From NCBI RefSeq assembly GCF_018811945.1, contig NZ_JACRVU010000017.1, forward strand, positions 26,253 to 61,018: a DNA stretch of 34,766 nt. The letters are read 5' to 3'. Source of the DNA: Gluconobacter sp. P1C6_b. Lineage in GTDB: Bacteria > Pseudomonadota > Alphaproteobacteria > Acetobacterales > Acetobacteraceae. The notes under the pieces are model-generated. The model did not search any database and was not told the DNA's origin. It was given only the letters and a program-made list of their open reading frames with translations. Of the stretch, positions 15,745 through 22,505 are shown piece after piece. Both the position numbers and the translations under genes were made by a program. Within the stretch, counting starts at the first letter, position 1. Each line of letters begins with the position of its first letter.

Positions 15745-16011
15745 TCAGGCACAGTCCCGGTCCGAAAAAGGATTTGGAATCACCCTGTCCTCTCGAGCAA
15801 CGCGCGCGCGATCCGGAAGATGGGCCGATCCTTCAAGCTCGCGGGCAATGGCGTCGATCTGAGCCTTCAGGGCCTGAATATCCTGCAGGCCGATCCGGTC
15901 CCTTCGAATTTCGAGGCGTCCGTACAGGGCGATCCGCTCAGTGCCGTTCTCAATCGTCAGGTCATCGATCTGAACACTTTCGCCTGCGTCAAGGAAAGGA
16001 ATGAAGCTCAT
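15745..16011 (-). CDS. Hypothetical protein coupled to the nuclease gene
   Basis: An 88-aa protein, MSFIPFLDAGESVQIDDLTI..., whose ATG at 16011 overlaps the nuclease stop (ATGA). An N-terminal beta-like region (about 12-36, DLTIENGTERIALYGRLEIR) is followed by a helix with heptad character (43-62, DIQALKAQIDAIARELEG). This layout is often seen in short plasmid ORFs of unknown role. It could be a partner of the nuclease, but nothing in the sequence proves it. No signal peptide. Confidence 0.65.
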   Translation of the reverse strand: MSFIPFLDAGESVQIDDLTIENGTERIALYGRLEIRRDRIGLQDIQALKAQIDAIARELEGSAHLPDRARVAREDRVIPNPFSDRDCA

Positions 16012-16835
16012 GGCATGGTCTCCAGCACAGGACTGCCAGAGGCAGGCCGGATGCGATCAGCATAAGGACTTTTAAGGGGGCGAGGCAGCGTCATGGCCGT
16101 CTGACGGATCTCATCGGGAAGAGACGGGAAAGGATCTACACCCGTCGCCTGGGTTAACGCGCCGATGCTGATGATCGTACAGGTTGGTTGGCTGCTATTT
16201 TGACAGAAATACGCGCCTGCTTCGTCCTCGACAGGATCGTAAACAGCCTTCCAGGTCGCAGAGGGCACAAAAACCCGATGCGATCCGATGGTCTTGACCG
16301 ACGCTTCAAATGCGGGACCGGTCACGACGTAAAGCTCGCCTTCGCGCTGTGCGAGACGACGCACCGCCATTTCCACGCCCGTCCAGATGCCTTCATTCAG
16401 TTCCGGGGTCTGGGGAACAACATTGGCGAGCGAAAAACTCTGCTCCTGCGCCTGAAGACTGTCTTCGTCCGCCGAACAGGCCATATGGCCGCGGTCATAA
16501 TCCGACGCGCGGTAGTCGCTCAGCTCGGCCCTGTCCTCAAAGGACAGACGTGGATCGGCATGAAAGAACCGGACGACCCGGCCGATCTGCATGCTGCGCT
16601 CCAGGCCTTCCTCGGTCAGATGCTCTGCCGTCCACAGGGGGCCATGACTGATCCCCGAGTGCAGGACAGCAAAGCCGTCATTGCACAGAAGCACGATCTT
16701 CTGCCCAAGCGCTGCGTGAGTCAGAACCGGGAGCTGACCGTCTCCACCGAAAGTGGAGCACGCTGCCGCGGTCGCGTGGGTTATGCCTGCCCATAGCAGG
16801 CTTGCCAGGGTCAACCCTGTCATCGGAAGCCGCAT
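16008..16835 (-). CDS. Secreted DNA/RNA non-specific endonuclease
   Basis: A 275-aa member of the beta-beta-alpha-metal (NUC1/EndA-like) nuclease family. An N-terminal signal peptide (about 1-24, hydrophobic core LTLASLLWAGI, Ala-rich end) sends it to the periplasm. The catalytic block is SDYDRGHMACSAD (DRGH at 114-117), followed by SFSLANVVPQTPELNEGIW, with the metal-binding Asn at 147. ATG 16835 has AGGA six bases upstream. It lies in an operon with small unknown genes behind a folded leader. Plasmid-borne periplasmic nucleases may degrade competing incoming DNA or feed on DNA; the actual role is not shown. Confidence 0.92.
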   Translation of the reverse strand: MRLPMTGLTLASLLWAGITHATAAACSTFGGDGQLPVLTHAALGQKIVLLCNDGFAVLHSGISHGPLWTAEHLTEEGLERSMQIGRVVRFFHADPRLSFEDRAELSDYRASDYDRGHMACSADEDSLQAQEQSFSLANVVPQTPELNEGIWTGVEMAVRRLAQREGELYVVTGPAFEASVKTIGSHRVFVPSATWKAVYDPVEDEAGAYFCQNSSQPTCTIISIGALTQATGVDPFPSLPDEIRQTAMTLPRPLKSPYADRIRPASGSPVLETMP

Positions 16836-16890
16836 GGCCCATCCTTTTCTTCCTCGGAGCGTCTGTCTCAGGTCGCAGGATCGCACGGCC

Positions 16891-16904
16891 TGTTGTGAGT
16901 GCAG
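16891..16904 (-). promoter_or_regulatory. Repeated motif TGTTGTGAGTGCAG, copy 3
   Basis: Identical over 14 bases to 8108-8121. It lies 56 nt before the nuclease start, just past the preceding gene's stop, so it may mark an internal promoter or operator for the nuclease. Confidence 0.4.
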
Positions 16905-16915
16905 ATGCGCGGCTC

Positions 16916-17161
16916 TCAATGGGAGACACTCAGAAGCGTGCGCTGTGCCGAGCGGTGTGCGGTGCTGGCGTCCCGCCTCAATGCAGCCCGTAGCGCCGCT
17001 CCGAGACGGACATCATTCGCGTCGTCAGCCAGAAGATCGGCTTCCGCGTAAAAGCGCCGTGCGCGGCCAATGGTCTTGCCTGCCGAGACGGCGCGGTGAA
17101 AGACGGGCGCCTCAAGAGCGGGAAGAAAACTGGACGTAGGGGTGAGCATCTGGATCTGCAC
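16916..17161 (-). CDS. Hypothetical protein (81 aa)
   Basis: Starts at GTG 17161 with AAGGA about nine bases upstream. The sequence (MQIQMLTPTSSFLPALEAPV and on) carries a short central stretch AGKTIGRARRFYAEADLLAD and a basic, Ala/Arg-rich helix. It has no signal peptide and no recognised family. It lies between the 79-aa gene and the nuclease on the same strand, in the operon headed by the leader at 17534-17618. Modest confidence because of length and composition. Confidence 0.5.
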   Translation of the reverse strand: MQIQMLTPTSSFLPALEAPVFHRAVSAGKTIGRARRFYAEADLLADDANDVRLGAALRAALRRDASTAHRSAQRTLLSVSH

Positions 17162-17253
17162 GATGCGGTTCCTTTCTTGTGTTTATTGACCGGATGTGGG
17201 CCGCGCTGCGGCCCTGATGTCAGTGGAGGAAGGAGAGGATCGGGAGAGTGGTC

Positions 17254-17493
17254 TCAGTCTTCCGTCCCAGGCAGGGAAGCGCGCTTGACGGCCCGACCGT
17301 CGCTCGCAAGGCATCGCTTTCCGTCGTGCATGTAGTGGTTGCGGCGAACCTTTCGATACACGGCTCCCAGCTCTGCCCCAGCCATGCGGAAGGCTTCTCC
17401 GAGTTCAAGATCTGCAAAGAGAACCGTATCCGGCCCAAAGACCTCTGCCTTTTTACGGGCTGCTGTCAGATCTGTTTTCCTGCGCTTGGACAT
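17254..17493 (-). CDS. Small basic protein (79 aa), operon head
   Basis: MSKRRKTDLTAARKKAEVFG... is a small basic protein with a conserved-looking core, LELGEAFRMAGAELGAVYRK followed by VRRNHYMHDGKRC. The core recalls small phage and plasmid proteins of unknown role. GAGAGG lies 8 nt before ATG 17493. A folded leader element ends 41 nt upstream, and this gene heads the operon that goes on to the 81-aa gene, the nuclease and the 88-aa gene. Confidence 0.6.
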   Translation of the reverse strand: MSKRRKTDLTAARKKAEVFGPDTVLFADLELGEAFRMAGAELGAVYRKVRRNHYMHDGKRCLASDGRAVKRASLPGTED

Positions 17494-17533
17494 GTTCTGC
17501 CTCTCTCGGAATATTTCGTTCCCGATTGGCAGC

Positions 17534-17690
17534 CTCATGGGGCGGGTGGCGTGGCATGGGCGGCGCTGTGCGCCGGGAGCGGAGCGACGCACCCTTGCTG
17601 CGACACCTGCCCCATGAGAGCCCCTTCCCTCCCACCTCTTTCTCGTTCCCGCGCTTCTCTTTTCTGCCCCCGGAGGTTTTCTCGAGGGCC
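17534..17690 (-). promoter_or_regulatory. Cloverleaf leader element (copy g)
   Basis: A 15-bp outer stem with a single G-U pair (17534-17548 with 17604-17618) encloses hairpin GGCGC-TGT-GCGCC (17562-17574) and further GC-rich sequence. Beyond it, to about 17690, the minus strand is purine-rich. The stem ends 41 nt before ATG 17493. Confidence 0.65.
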
Positions 17691-17718
17691 GAATAGTGCC
17701 GGTATCTTATTGTTTTTA

Positions 17719-17748
17719 TTGACTTTTATTTGTGGCGCGCTTTACGCT
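17719..17748 (+). promoter_or_regulatory. Possible promoter of the 172-aa plus-strand gene
   Basis: TTGACT (17719-17724) and TACGCT (17743-17748) are spaced 18 bp apart in a local AT-rich stretch. The -10 is poor. It is placed about 27 nt before the ATG at 17775. Confidence 0.35.
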
Positions 17749-17774
17749 TACCGCACAACGACAGGAGGACACCG

Positions 17775-18293
17775 ATGAGTGCACAGACAGATCAGACCGC
17801 CACGGTGATCCGCTTTCCGCAGGAGCGGCGTCGTGCGCCGACCCTGGACGCGCTCACCGACGCAATCCTGCCCGAGACGCAGTTGCGGTCGCTTGCCGAA
17901 ATCCGGGCCGTGACACCGCCCCGACAGGTTGAGCGCCTCCGCGCGTTCGGACGCGAGAGGGCGCGACAGATTTTCGAAGCCACGCCTTTGCCCGACACAC
18001 GCGAGGGTCGTCAGCTCATGGCGTCTGACTGGCTGTCGCAGCTTGTTTCTCGGGCACTGGCTCGGGTTTCCGACGCACGGTCTCTCACGGAGGAGGCGGA
18101 GCGCCGTGAGATCGAAGATCCGCAGCGCGACGGCATCTATGACGATCTTGCGCAGGCGCTTCGCGCCGAGATCGTCGCCTGGGAGACGGCCCAGAATATT
18201 CTCGGCGGATGGGAGATCGTTCAGGGCCTGATCGACGATCCGGACTCCTGCGCCGTCACGGACAGCGCAACGTGTCAGAGCAGACCCATCTGA
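17775..18293 (+). CDS. Hypothetical protein (172 aa), plus strand
   Basis: MSAQTDQTATVIRFPQERRR... starts at ATG 17775 behind a strong AGGAGG. It is soluble and highly helical, with charged heptad-like stretches (about 55-70 and 100-125), and has no recognised domain. The 'VIRFPQERR' opening is typical of small alphaproteobacterial cytosolic proteins. It is divergent from the leader at 17534-17690 and convergent with the gene at 18275-18808, overlapping its end by 19 nt. Confidence 0.7.
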   Translation: MSAQTDQTATVIRFPQERRRAPTLDALTDAILPETQLRSLAEIRAVTPPRQVERLRAFGRERARQIFEATPLPDTREGRQLMASDWLSQLVSRALARVSDARSLTEEAERREIEDPQRDGIYDDLAQALRAEIVAWETAQNILGGWEIVQGLIDDPDSCAVTDSATCQSRPI

Positions 18294-18808
18294 ACAGGCT
18301 GCTGCCGGGACAGCGGTGCAGCCAACGCCGGAGCCAGTGAGATGCGGCCGGCATGATCGGCCGGCACGCCGTGGCGGTCGATCAGTCTGCGCAACAGCGC
18401 CTGTTCGCCTCGGAGCGTTTCCTGCCGCAGTTCAGCGCGGTACAGGTCGAGCACCTGATGCTCGACCAGAAGAGCCGCGATCCGGCTTTCCACGTCTGAC
18501 CAGGTCCAGGCGGGATCGCCGATCCCGCCACGCGCAGTGATCTGATCGAGGAAGGCGATGCGCCCCTGCGTTGTGCTGAAATACCGGCCCGCAAAGCCGT
18601 TCCGGTTAAAGCAGGCGATAAACCCCCACATCTGGCTGACGCGCTGGTACAGCGCCTTGCTGAACCCCTCCTCCGGCAATCCTTTCGCAACAAAGGCGAG
18701 GATTGCATTGGCCAGTTTCGCTTTGTCCTGCGCTGAGCTCCACTGGGTGGCCGTCAGGCCCTCGGCCTCAATGCGGACGCGCCGCAGGTGTGGCAACAGC
18801 AGGCTCAT
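18275..18808 (-). CDS. Hypothetical protein (177 aa)
   Basis: MSLLLPHLRRVRIEAEGLTA... is a soluble, helical protein. A central segment FIACFNRNGFAGRYFSTTQG and a C-terminal block QALLRRLIDRHGVPADHAGR stand out, but no family is recognised. Its ATG at 18808 overlaps the upstream stop (ATGA), and it is last in the operon 19776-18275. Its 3' end overlaps the convergent gene by 19 nt with no visible terminator between them. Confidence 0.65.
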   Translation of the reverse strand: MSLLLPHLRRVRIEAEGLTATQWSSAQDKAKLANAILAFVAKGLPEEGFSKALYQRVSQMWGFIACFNRNGFAGRYFSTTQGRIAFLDQITARGGIGDPAWTWSDVESRIAALLVEHQVLDLYRAELRQETLRGEQALLRRLIDRHGVPADHAGRISLAPALAAPLSRQQPVQMGLL

Positions 18809-19032
18809 GCGTAAGCCTCCTGGACGAGCGCGGACAGAGCCTCCGCGACAGCGCCCGCAAGATCGGGCCGCTGCGCGATCAGCCAGCCTGTCAGCGCGCT
18901 GCGATCCGCCGCGTCAACAAGGGAGACGACGCGGTCGACATCGCAGCGTCTCAGCTGCTCCACGCTGTCAGCGGCCACCGCCACGGCCGAGGCCCAGATC
19001 TGCTCGTGGGGAACAGGCATAAGATCGGACAT
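18805..19032 (-). CDS. Hypothetical small protein (75 aa)
   Basis: MSDLMPVPHEQIWASAVAVA... is an acidic, Ala-rich helical protein. ATG 19032 is preceded by AGGAG at 8-nt spacing, and the stop overlaps the next ATG. It contains DVDRVVSLVDAADRSALTGW and ends VQEAYA. It lies third in the operon after the small membrane protein and DUF3085 genes. No family recognised. Confidence 0.6.
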   Translation of the reverse strand: MSDLMPVPHEQIWASAVAVAADSVEQLRRCDVDRVVSLVDAADRSALTGWLIAQRPDLAGAVAEALSALVQEAYA

Positions 19033-19066
19033 TCTTTCACTCCTGAAGGATTGCAAGGAAGGCCAG

Positions 19067-19522
19067 TCAGACCAGAATTTCGAGGGTTTCAGGCGTAATG
19101 TTCAACCGCAGTGTGTCACCGGACACCTTGCTGAGGGCCCGTCGTACAAGCGCAGCTTCCAGGAACTCGCATCCGTCATCCCCGCCAAAAGCCTGTCGCT
19201 TGACGTCATGAGCCCTGCCCGCGTTCTGTGCCGGGTCAGCCTCGCGCGCATACGCGCACAAATTGGGCTTCTGACCGTCATCGGACGGCAGAAGGGGAAG
19301 CCCGTTCGACATCATGTAGATCCCGTGGTCTCCAACCAACCACAGACCAGCAGGGATCTTGGCGGGATCAATGTCTTCCGGACGGCCCCATTCGCGCGCG
19401 CCATGCCCAGGCTTGCGCAGGCTCTTGTCAAAAAGCTGCGTCAGCGTGGCACGTCGTTCCGACGCAACCTCGGCATGGGCAAGAAGGCGCGCGATCAGCG
19501 TGCGGTCGAAGGTGACGATCAT
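19067..19522 (-). CDS. DUF3085 domain protein
   Basis: A 151-aa protein matching DUF3085 by its signature blocks: GLWLVGDHGIYMMSNGLPLL (about 59-78), then NLCAYAREADP, then RQAFGGDDGCEFLEA (about 112-126). DUF3085 proteins occur on alphaproteobacterial plasmids and integrative elements, often beside antirestriction and transfer genes; their activity is unknown. ATG 19522 has AGGA ten bases upstream. It sits in the operon headed by the leader at 19832-19948. Confidence 0.82.
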   Translation of the reverse strand: MIVTFDRTLIARLLAHAEVASERRATLTQLFDKSLRKPGHGAREWGRPEDIDPAKIPAGLWLVGDHGIYMMSNGLPLLPSDDGQKPNLCAYAREADPAQNAGRAHDVKRQAFGGDDGCEFLEAALVRRALSKVSGDTLRLNITPETLEILV

Positions 19523-19599
19523 GGGATATTTTCCTGGGATCAGAAATGGAAAAACCCCGCACGATGGCGGGGCGTGGGAGCGTTCGGAAACGTGAAAAC

Positions 19600-19776
19600 T
19601 CAGCCGCGGGGGTGAGCGCTGTGCGATGCCGAGGCGAGATAGTGATGGGGCACCGGTCCCGCCAGAAAGCTCGGCAGGCACGTAAACGCGAAGACCAGGG
19701 CGAGAAAACCGAAGACCCCACCGGCCAGTCCGGCAACGTCCTTGATGTCCTGAAGGGTCTGCTGGGAAATCTGCAT
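19600..19776 (-). CDS. Small single-pass membrane protein (58 aa), operon head
   Basis: Reading from ATG 19776 (AGGAG upstream) gives MQISQQTLQDIKDVAGLAGG and then a strong hydrophobic segment (about 18-39, GVFGFLALVFAFTCLPSFLA), ending in a polar His/Ser-rich tail. A single-pass inner-membrane peptide is likely. It is the first gene behind the folded leader at 19832-19948 and precedes DUF3085 by about 77 nt. No family recognised. Confidence 0.65.
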   Translation of the reverse strand: MQISQQTLQDIKDVAGLAGGVFGFLALVFAFTCLPSFLAGPVPHHYLASASHSAHPRG

Positions 19777-19831
19777 GAAAGGTCACTCCTGTTGCCGTCA
19801 TCTCTTTTCTCTGATGACCTCTCCGGCACAG

Positions 19832-20015
19832 GCACAGGCTGTCTGCGCTGGCACAGGCGCCGCGTAGCGGCGGGATCTCCACGACCCGGAGCCCGTCAGG
19901 GCGAGGACGCGTGGAGACCCACCCTTTGCCAGCGCAGACAGCCTGTGCTGCCCCTCTCTCCTTCTGCTTCTTTCCCTCTTTCCTCTTCCTACTCTCCTCC
20001 TTCCTCAGCTTGAGC
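19832..20015 (-). promoter_or_regulatory. Cloverleaf leader element (copy c)
   Basis: The clearest copy. A perfect 22-bp outer stem (19832-19853 with 19927-19948) encloses hairpin CGCCGC-GTA-GCGGCG (19858-19872). It also encloses a second arm, TCTCCACG/CGTGGAGA (19876-19883 with 19910-19917), itself capped by GCCC-GTCA-GGGC (19891-19902). A long purine-rich tract (minus strand) follows to about 20015. The outer stem ends 56 nt before ATG 19776, with CCGGAGAGG between. Confidence 0.75.
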
Positions 20016-20031
20016 GGGTGTCGACCGATGT

Positions 20032-20406
20032 TCAATTGTGTCCATTTTGGCGCGCGACCTGCATCACGCCGGTGTCCTCCACGAGGCGGTAAGGCGTCAG
20101 GGTTAGTTGCCCCGTCCAGCGATGCTTCATTACGATCATAGGGACGCCGTCGACCGTTCCATGCTCGCCGCGACGGCTGGCGTCAGAGATCTCTGCTCGC
20201 GTGACGCATGGCGGCTGCGTGCGGGCCAGGAAATCCGTCTCAGCCTCTTTTCGGTCTGAGTATGGTCCGTGCCAGTGCTGCGCGGCTTCTTTTGGCCAGA
20301 ACGACGTTACACGCAGATAGACGCGCCCATCCGGCGCAATGCCAAGATGAACCTTGCGACGTTCCAGAAGACAGGTCTCAATCTGGAGAAGGCTTTCATC
20401 GACCAT
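20032..20406 (-). CDS. WHGPY-family small protein, paralog 1
   Basis: A 124-aa soluble protein related to the one at 25345-25686. Both share a WHGPY block (HWHGPYSDRKEAETDFLART here), then PP, then a GT(V/I) segment, and a HRWTG/DRWTG block near the C-terminus. They clearly form one family, which I cannot name. ATG 20406 has a GAGCGAG-like site upstream. It ends the operon 21828-20032. Confidence 0.65.
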   Translation of the reverse strand: MVDESLLQIETCLLERRKVHLGIAPDGRVYLRVTSFWPKEAAQHWHGPYSDRKEAETDFLARTQPPCVTRAEISDASRRGEHGTVDGVPMIVMKHRWTGQLTLTPYRLVEDTGVMQVARQNGHN

Positions 20407-20440
20407 GGAAAACTCGCTCTTTTTTAAACTTCAGGATCTG

Positions 20441-20468
20441 GCAGGGGAGACATTATCCGCTCCCCTGC
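20441..20468 (-). other. Intergenic hairpin
   Basis: A perfect 9-bp stem, GCAGGGGAG/CTCCCCTGC (20441-20449 with 20460-20468), lies between two genes of the same operon. On the minus strand no T-run follows directly, so it may be an mRNA processing or attenuation structure rather than a terminator. Confidence 0.45.
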
Positions 20469-20475
20469 ATTGGCC

Positions 20476-21090
20476 TCAGGCGGCCAGATGCTCGGCCATT
20501 GAGGACGCAGTCAGGACAGCGGCGGCCAGGGCGGGATGCTGGTGGGCGCGATAGCGCGACACCAGAGCGTCCCGGGTCTCGCTGCCCAAAGCGGTCGCAG
20601 GCGCGCCAATGGTGTCGAGAATGGCCGCGACTTCCGCGGCCCATCCCTTGAAGCCAAGATGGCCGTCGTCAGACAGGCGTTCGGCCTCGGTGAGCGAAGC
20701 TTCGCGCGGCTCTGCACCGTCCATGCGGAATGGCGTGTACCGTCTTCCCCATGAGGCCACACCTGCCATGCCGTCGTGGGGAACCGGGTCTGCAACCGTG
20801 GTTTCCAGCCATTCAGATGTGCCAAGTGCTTCTGAATCATAAGCTGCGTCGAAACCGCGCGGCTTGCGGCTGCCACGATTGACAGTGACCATGATCTTGA
20901 ACGACTTGCCGGGGTGCTGAAGCGCAGTGTCGCGGCCAAAGCTCAGAATGAGCAGCTTGAGGCCATCTACCGACTTCGCCTCGACGATGCGGCGCTCACC
21001 AAGCTGGGACATGAGCGCCATCGTGGTGCTGGTAAAATAGCCCTCACGTTTTGCGGTAGCGGGCGTCGCACTGAGCGTAAAGAAAGCCAT
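20476..21090 (-). CDS. Hypothetical protein (204 aa)
   Basis: MAFFTLSATPATAKREGYFT... starts at ATG 21090 with GGAG seven bases upstream. An N-terminal half rich in beta character (LLILSFGRDTALQHPGKSFK, then IMVTVNRGSRKPRGFDAAYD) leads to a helical C-terminus ending SMAEHLAA. No named domain. It is the second gene of the operon 21828-20032, between the LPD29-like protein and the WHGPY protein. Confidence 0.7.
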   Translation of the reverse strand: MAFFTLSATPATAKREGYFTSTTMALMSQLGERRIVEAKSVDGLKLLILSFGRDTALQHPGKSFKIMVTVNRGSRKPRGFDAAYDSEALGTSEWLETTVADPVPHDGMAGVASWGRRYTPFRMDGAEPREASLTEAERLSDDGHLGFKGWAAEVAAILDTIGAPATALGSETRDALVSRYRAHQHPALAAAVLTASSMAEHLAA

Positions 21091-21111
21091 GTCGGTCTCC
21101 GGATATGACAA

Positions 21112-21131
21112 AGGCCGCCTCGCGGCGGCCT
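21112..21131 (-). other. Hairpin between LPD29-like and 204-aa genes
   Basis: A perfect 8-bp stem, AGGCCGCC/GGCGGCCT, with a 4-nt loop. On the minus strand TTTGTC follows, giving a weak terminator or attenuator inside the operon, 22 nt before the next ATG. Confidence 0.45.
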
Positions 21132-21159
21132 GGAAGAACTGTGACGAAACGAGGTGGGG

Positions 21160-21828
21160 TCAGAAGACGTATTCGGCGCTGCCAAAGACTTCCTGCCAGG
21201 GGCTCCGGCTCGTGGAGTGACAATCGGACACCGGATCATAAGACCCCGATCTGAACTGCTTTCGGATGTTGTCGACAGTCTTCTGCGCGGCATCATCCAG
21301 CGGATTGTCGCAGTTGACCGATACGGACCCGTAAGAGGATTTGCGCACACGGAACGTGTGCTTTGGCAGCGCAGCTTTCAGGAGACGGCGGATGTTCTTT
21401 CCTGCCAGCACGCCGCTCTGGTCCGACCCCTGCTCCAGATGGGCGTATTCGGGATCGGTGCGCAGACGCTCGATTTCAGCCGCATGGGCCGCCGCAGCCT
21501 GATCTTTCCGCGCCTGTTTTTCAGCACGGCATGCTTCGGCATGAGCATGCAGCTGCGCAATTTCCTCCGGGCCAGCCTTGGGCTCGTCGTGGAAGATCGT
21601 CCACTGCACGCCGTGCAGAATGCTCTCGGGCAGCTTCTTGCTGATACTTCCGCAGGCAAAGACGATATCAAAGCTGGCACTGCCTCCCGCCGCGATGAAG
21701 CCACCAGCAAGGCGTCTGATTGTCTCTGGGCGAGGCGTGCCATGGACCGCAGACACGACACCCCGGCCTCTGTTGTACAGGATGGTGCTGACGCGGGTGC
21801 CTACGGTGACAGTCGGGTGTTCGGACAT
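21160..21828 (-). CDS. LPD29-like domain protein (222 aa)
   Basis: MSEHPTVTVGTRVSTILYNR... starts at ATG 21828 behind AGGAG. An N-terminal beta domain (RGVVSAVHGTPRPET, then SASFDIVFACG) is followed by a charged helical linker (AEACRAEKQARKDQAAAAHA). The C-terminal unit LRRLLKAALPKHTFRVR-like, with SVSVNCDNPLDD and ending in an 'F.sGSYDPVSD' motif, resembles the LPD29 domain found in large polyvalent proteins of plasmids and phages. Function is unknown; LPD-type domains are proposed to act on entry into a new host. It heads an operon behind leader copy b. Confidence 0.65.
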   Translation of the reverse strand: MSEHPTVTVGTRVSTILYNRGRGVVSAVHGTPRPETIRRLAGGFIAAGGSASFDIVFACGSISKKLPESILHGVQWTIFHDEPKAGPEEIAQLHAHAEACRAEKQARKDQAAAAHAAEIERLRTDPEYAHLEQGSDQSGVLAGKNIRRLLKAALPKHTFRVRKSSYGSVSVNCDNPLDDAAQKTVDNIRKQFRSGSYDPVSDCHSTSRSPWQEVFGSAEYVF

Positions 21829-21892
21829 GCTGATCTCCTTCTCTTCATGTCTCTTCAACTGTCCTCTCCGGGGTCAGGGCCTGACTGGCGGG

Positions 21893-22015
21893 GCAAGGGC
21901 GACGCGTCAGCGGCGGTCCCGCAGGCGTCAGCCGAGGACACCACCCCTTGCGGCGACAGACAGGCTCTGGCACCCCGCCCCTCTCTCCTCCTTCTTTTTC
22001 TTTTTTCTTCGCTTC
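21893..22015 (-). promoter_or_regulatory. Cloverleaf leader element (copy b)
   Basis: Outer stem GCAAGGG/CCCTTGC (21893-21899 with 21945-21951) encloses hairpin CGACGC-GTCA-GCGGCG (21900-21915, one mismatch) and hairpin GGC-GTCA-GCC (21924-21933). A strongly purine-rich minus-strand tract follows to about 22015. The stem ends 65 nt before ATG 21828, with CCGGAGAGG between. It is closest in sequence to the copy at 32035. Confidence 0.65.
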
Positions 22016-22072
22016 TCGCCCTCGCGCGGGCAGGCTCTTCCCCTGTGAACCCAGGCACCGTCTCACCGCACG

Positions 22073-22104
22073 AAAAAGGGCGGAGCCATGCTGACTCCGC
22101 CCTT
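22073..22104 (-). terminator. Intrinsic terminator of the ParB-like operon
   Basis: On the minus strand, a perfect 10-bp stem AAGGGCGGAG/CTCCGCCCTT (22104-22095 with 22085-22076) is followed by T-rich TTTTT (22077-22073). It ends the operon that runs from 24850 to 22195. Confidence 0.75.
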
Positions 22105-22140
22105 GAAAATCGTAACCGGTTCGTCCAAGTTCAGAGGTGA

Positions 22141-22175
22141 GCCGTGAGGGGCTTCGGGAAAAAACACCTCACGGC
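22141..22175 (-). other. Second hairpin past the ParB-like operon
   Basis: A perfect 9-bp stem, GCCGTGAGG/CCTCACGGC (22141-22149 with 22167-22175), with a 17-nt loop carrying TTTTTT on the minus strand. It lies directly after the 76-aa gene and may stabilise the 3' end ahead of the terminator. Confidence 0.45.
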
Positions 22176-22194
22176 CCGGTTTACCTTAAGTGAT

Positions 22195-22425
22195 TTACTC
22201 GGAGAGGCTCTTCAGTGCGGTGGCAACCGCCTGAAGGGTCTTCTTCGTTTTACGAAGGACCTTCGTAAACCACTTACGGTCCACCACGATCACGAAGATC
22301 ATGGTTTCCCCTTTCACTCTGACGCCTGTGGGCAAAGCGACCCCCGACCCACATCCGATTACGATTTTCGGGGGCCGCGACGTCTGAACCGTAACCTGAA
22401 CAGACGTTTCGTCACGCGGACTCAT
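22195..22425 (-). CDS. Small basic protein (76 aa)
   Basis: Starts at ATG 22425, whose A is shared with the preceding TGA (TGATG). It opens MSPRDETSVQVTVQTSRPPK and ends with a basic amphipathic helix rich in Lys (DRKWFTKVLRKTKKTLQAVA). An inner ATG at 22312 has a better Shine-Dalgarno (AGGGGA) and would give only the 35-aa basic helix. No family recognised. It is last in the ParB-like operon, before two hairpins. Confidence 0.5.
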   Translation of the reverse strand: MSPRDETSVQVTVQTSRPPKIVIGCGSGVALPTGVRVKGETMIFVIVVDRKWFTKVLRKTKKTLQAVATALKSLSE

Positions 22426-22496
22426 CAGGCGGCCCCGATCTCCTGTTGTGCCAGATCAGGCGTTCCACGCAAGTCTGTCGCGAAACGCTCTGTCAT
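22425..22496 (-). CDS. Tiny ORF (23 aa) coupling ParB-like and 76-aa genes
   Basis: ATG 22496 lies 10 nt after the ParB-like stop and encodes MTERFATDLRGTPDLAQQEI plus three more residues. Its TGA overlaps the next ATG (TGATG), so its translation could drive the next gene. It may be a leader peptide or a chance frame. Confidence 0.35.
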   Translation of the reverse strand: MTERFATDLRGTPDLAQQEIGAA

Positions 22497-22505
22497 TACG
22501 CGGCC

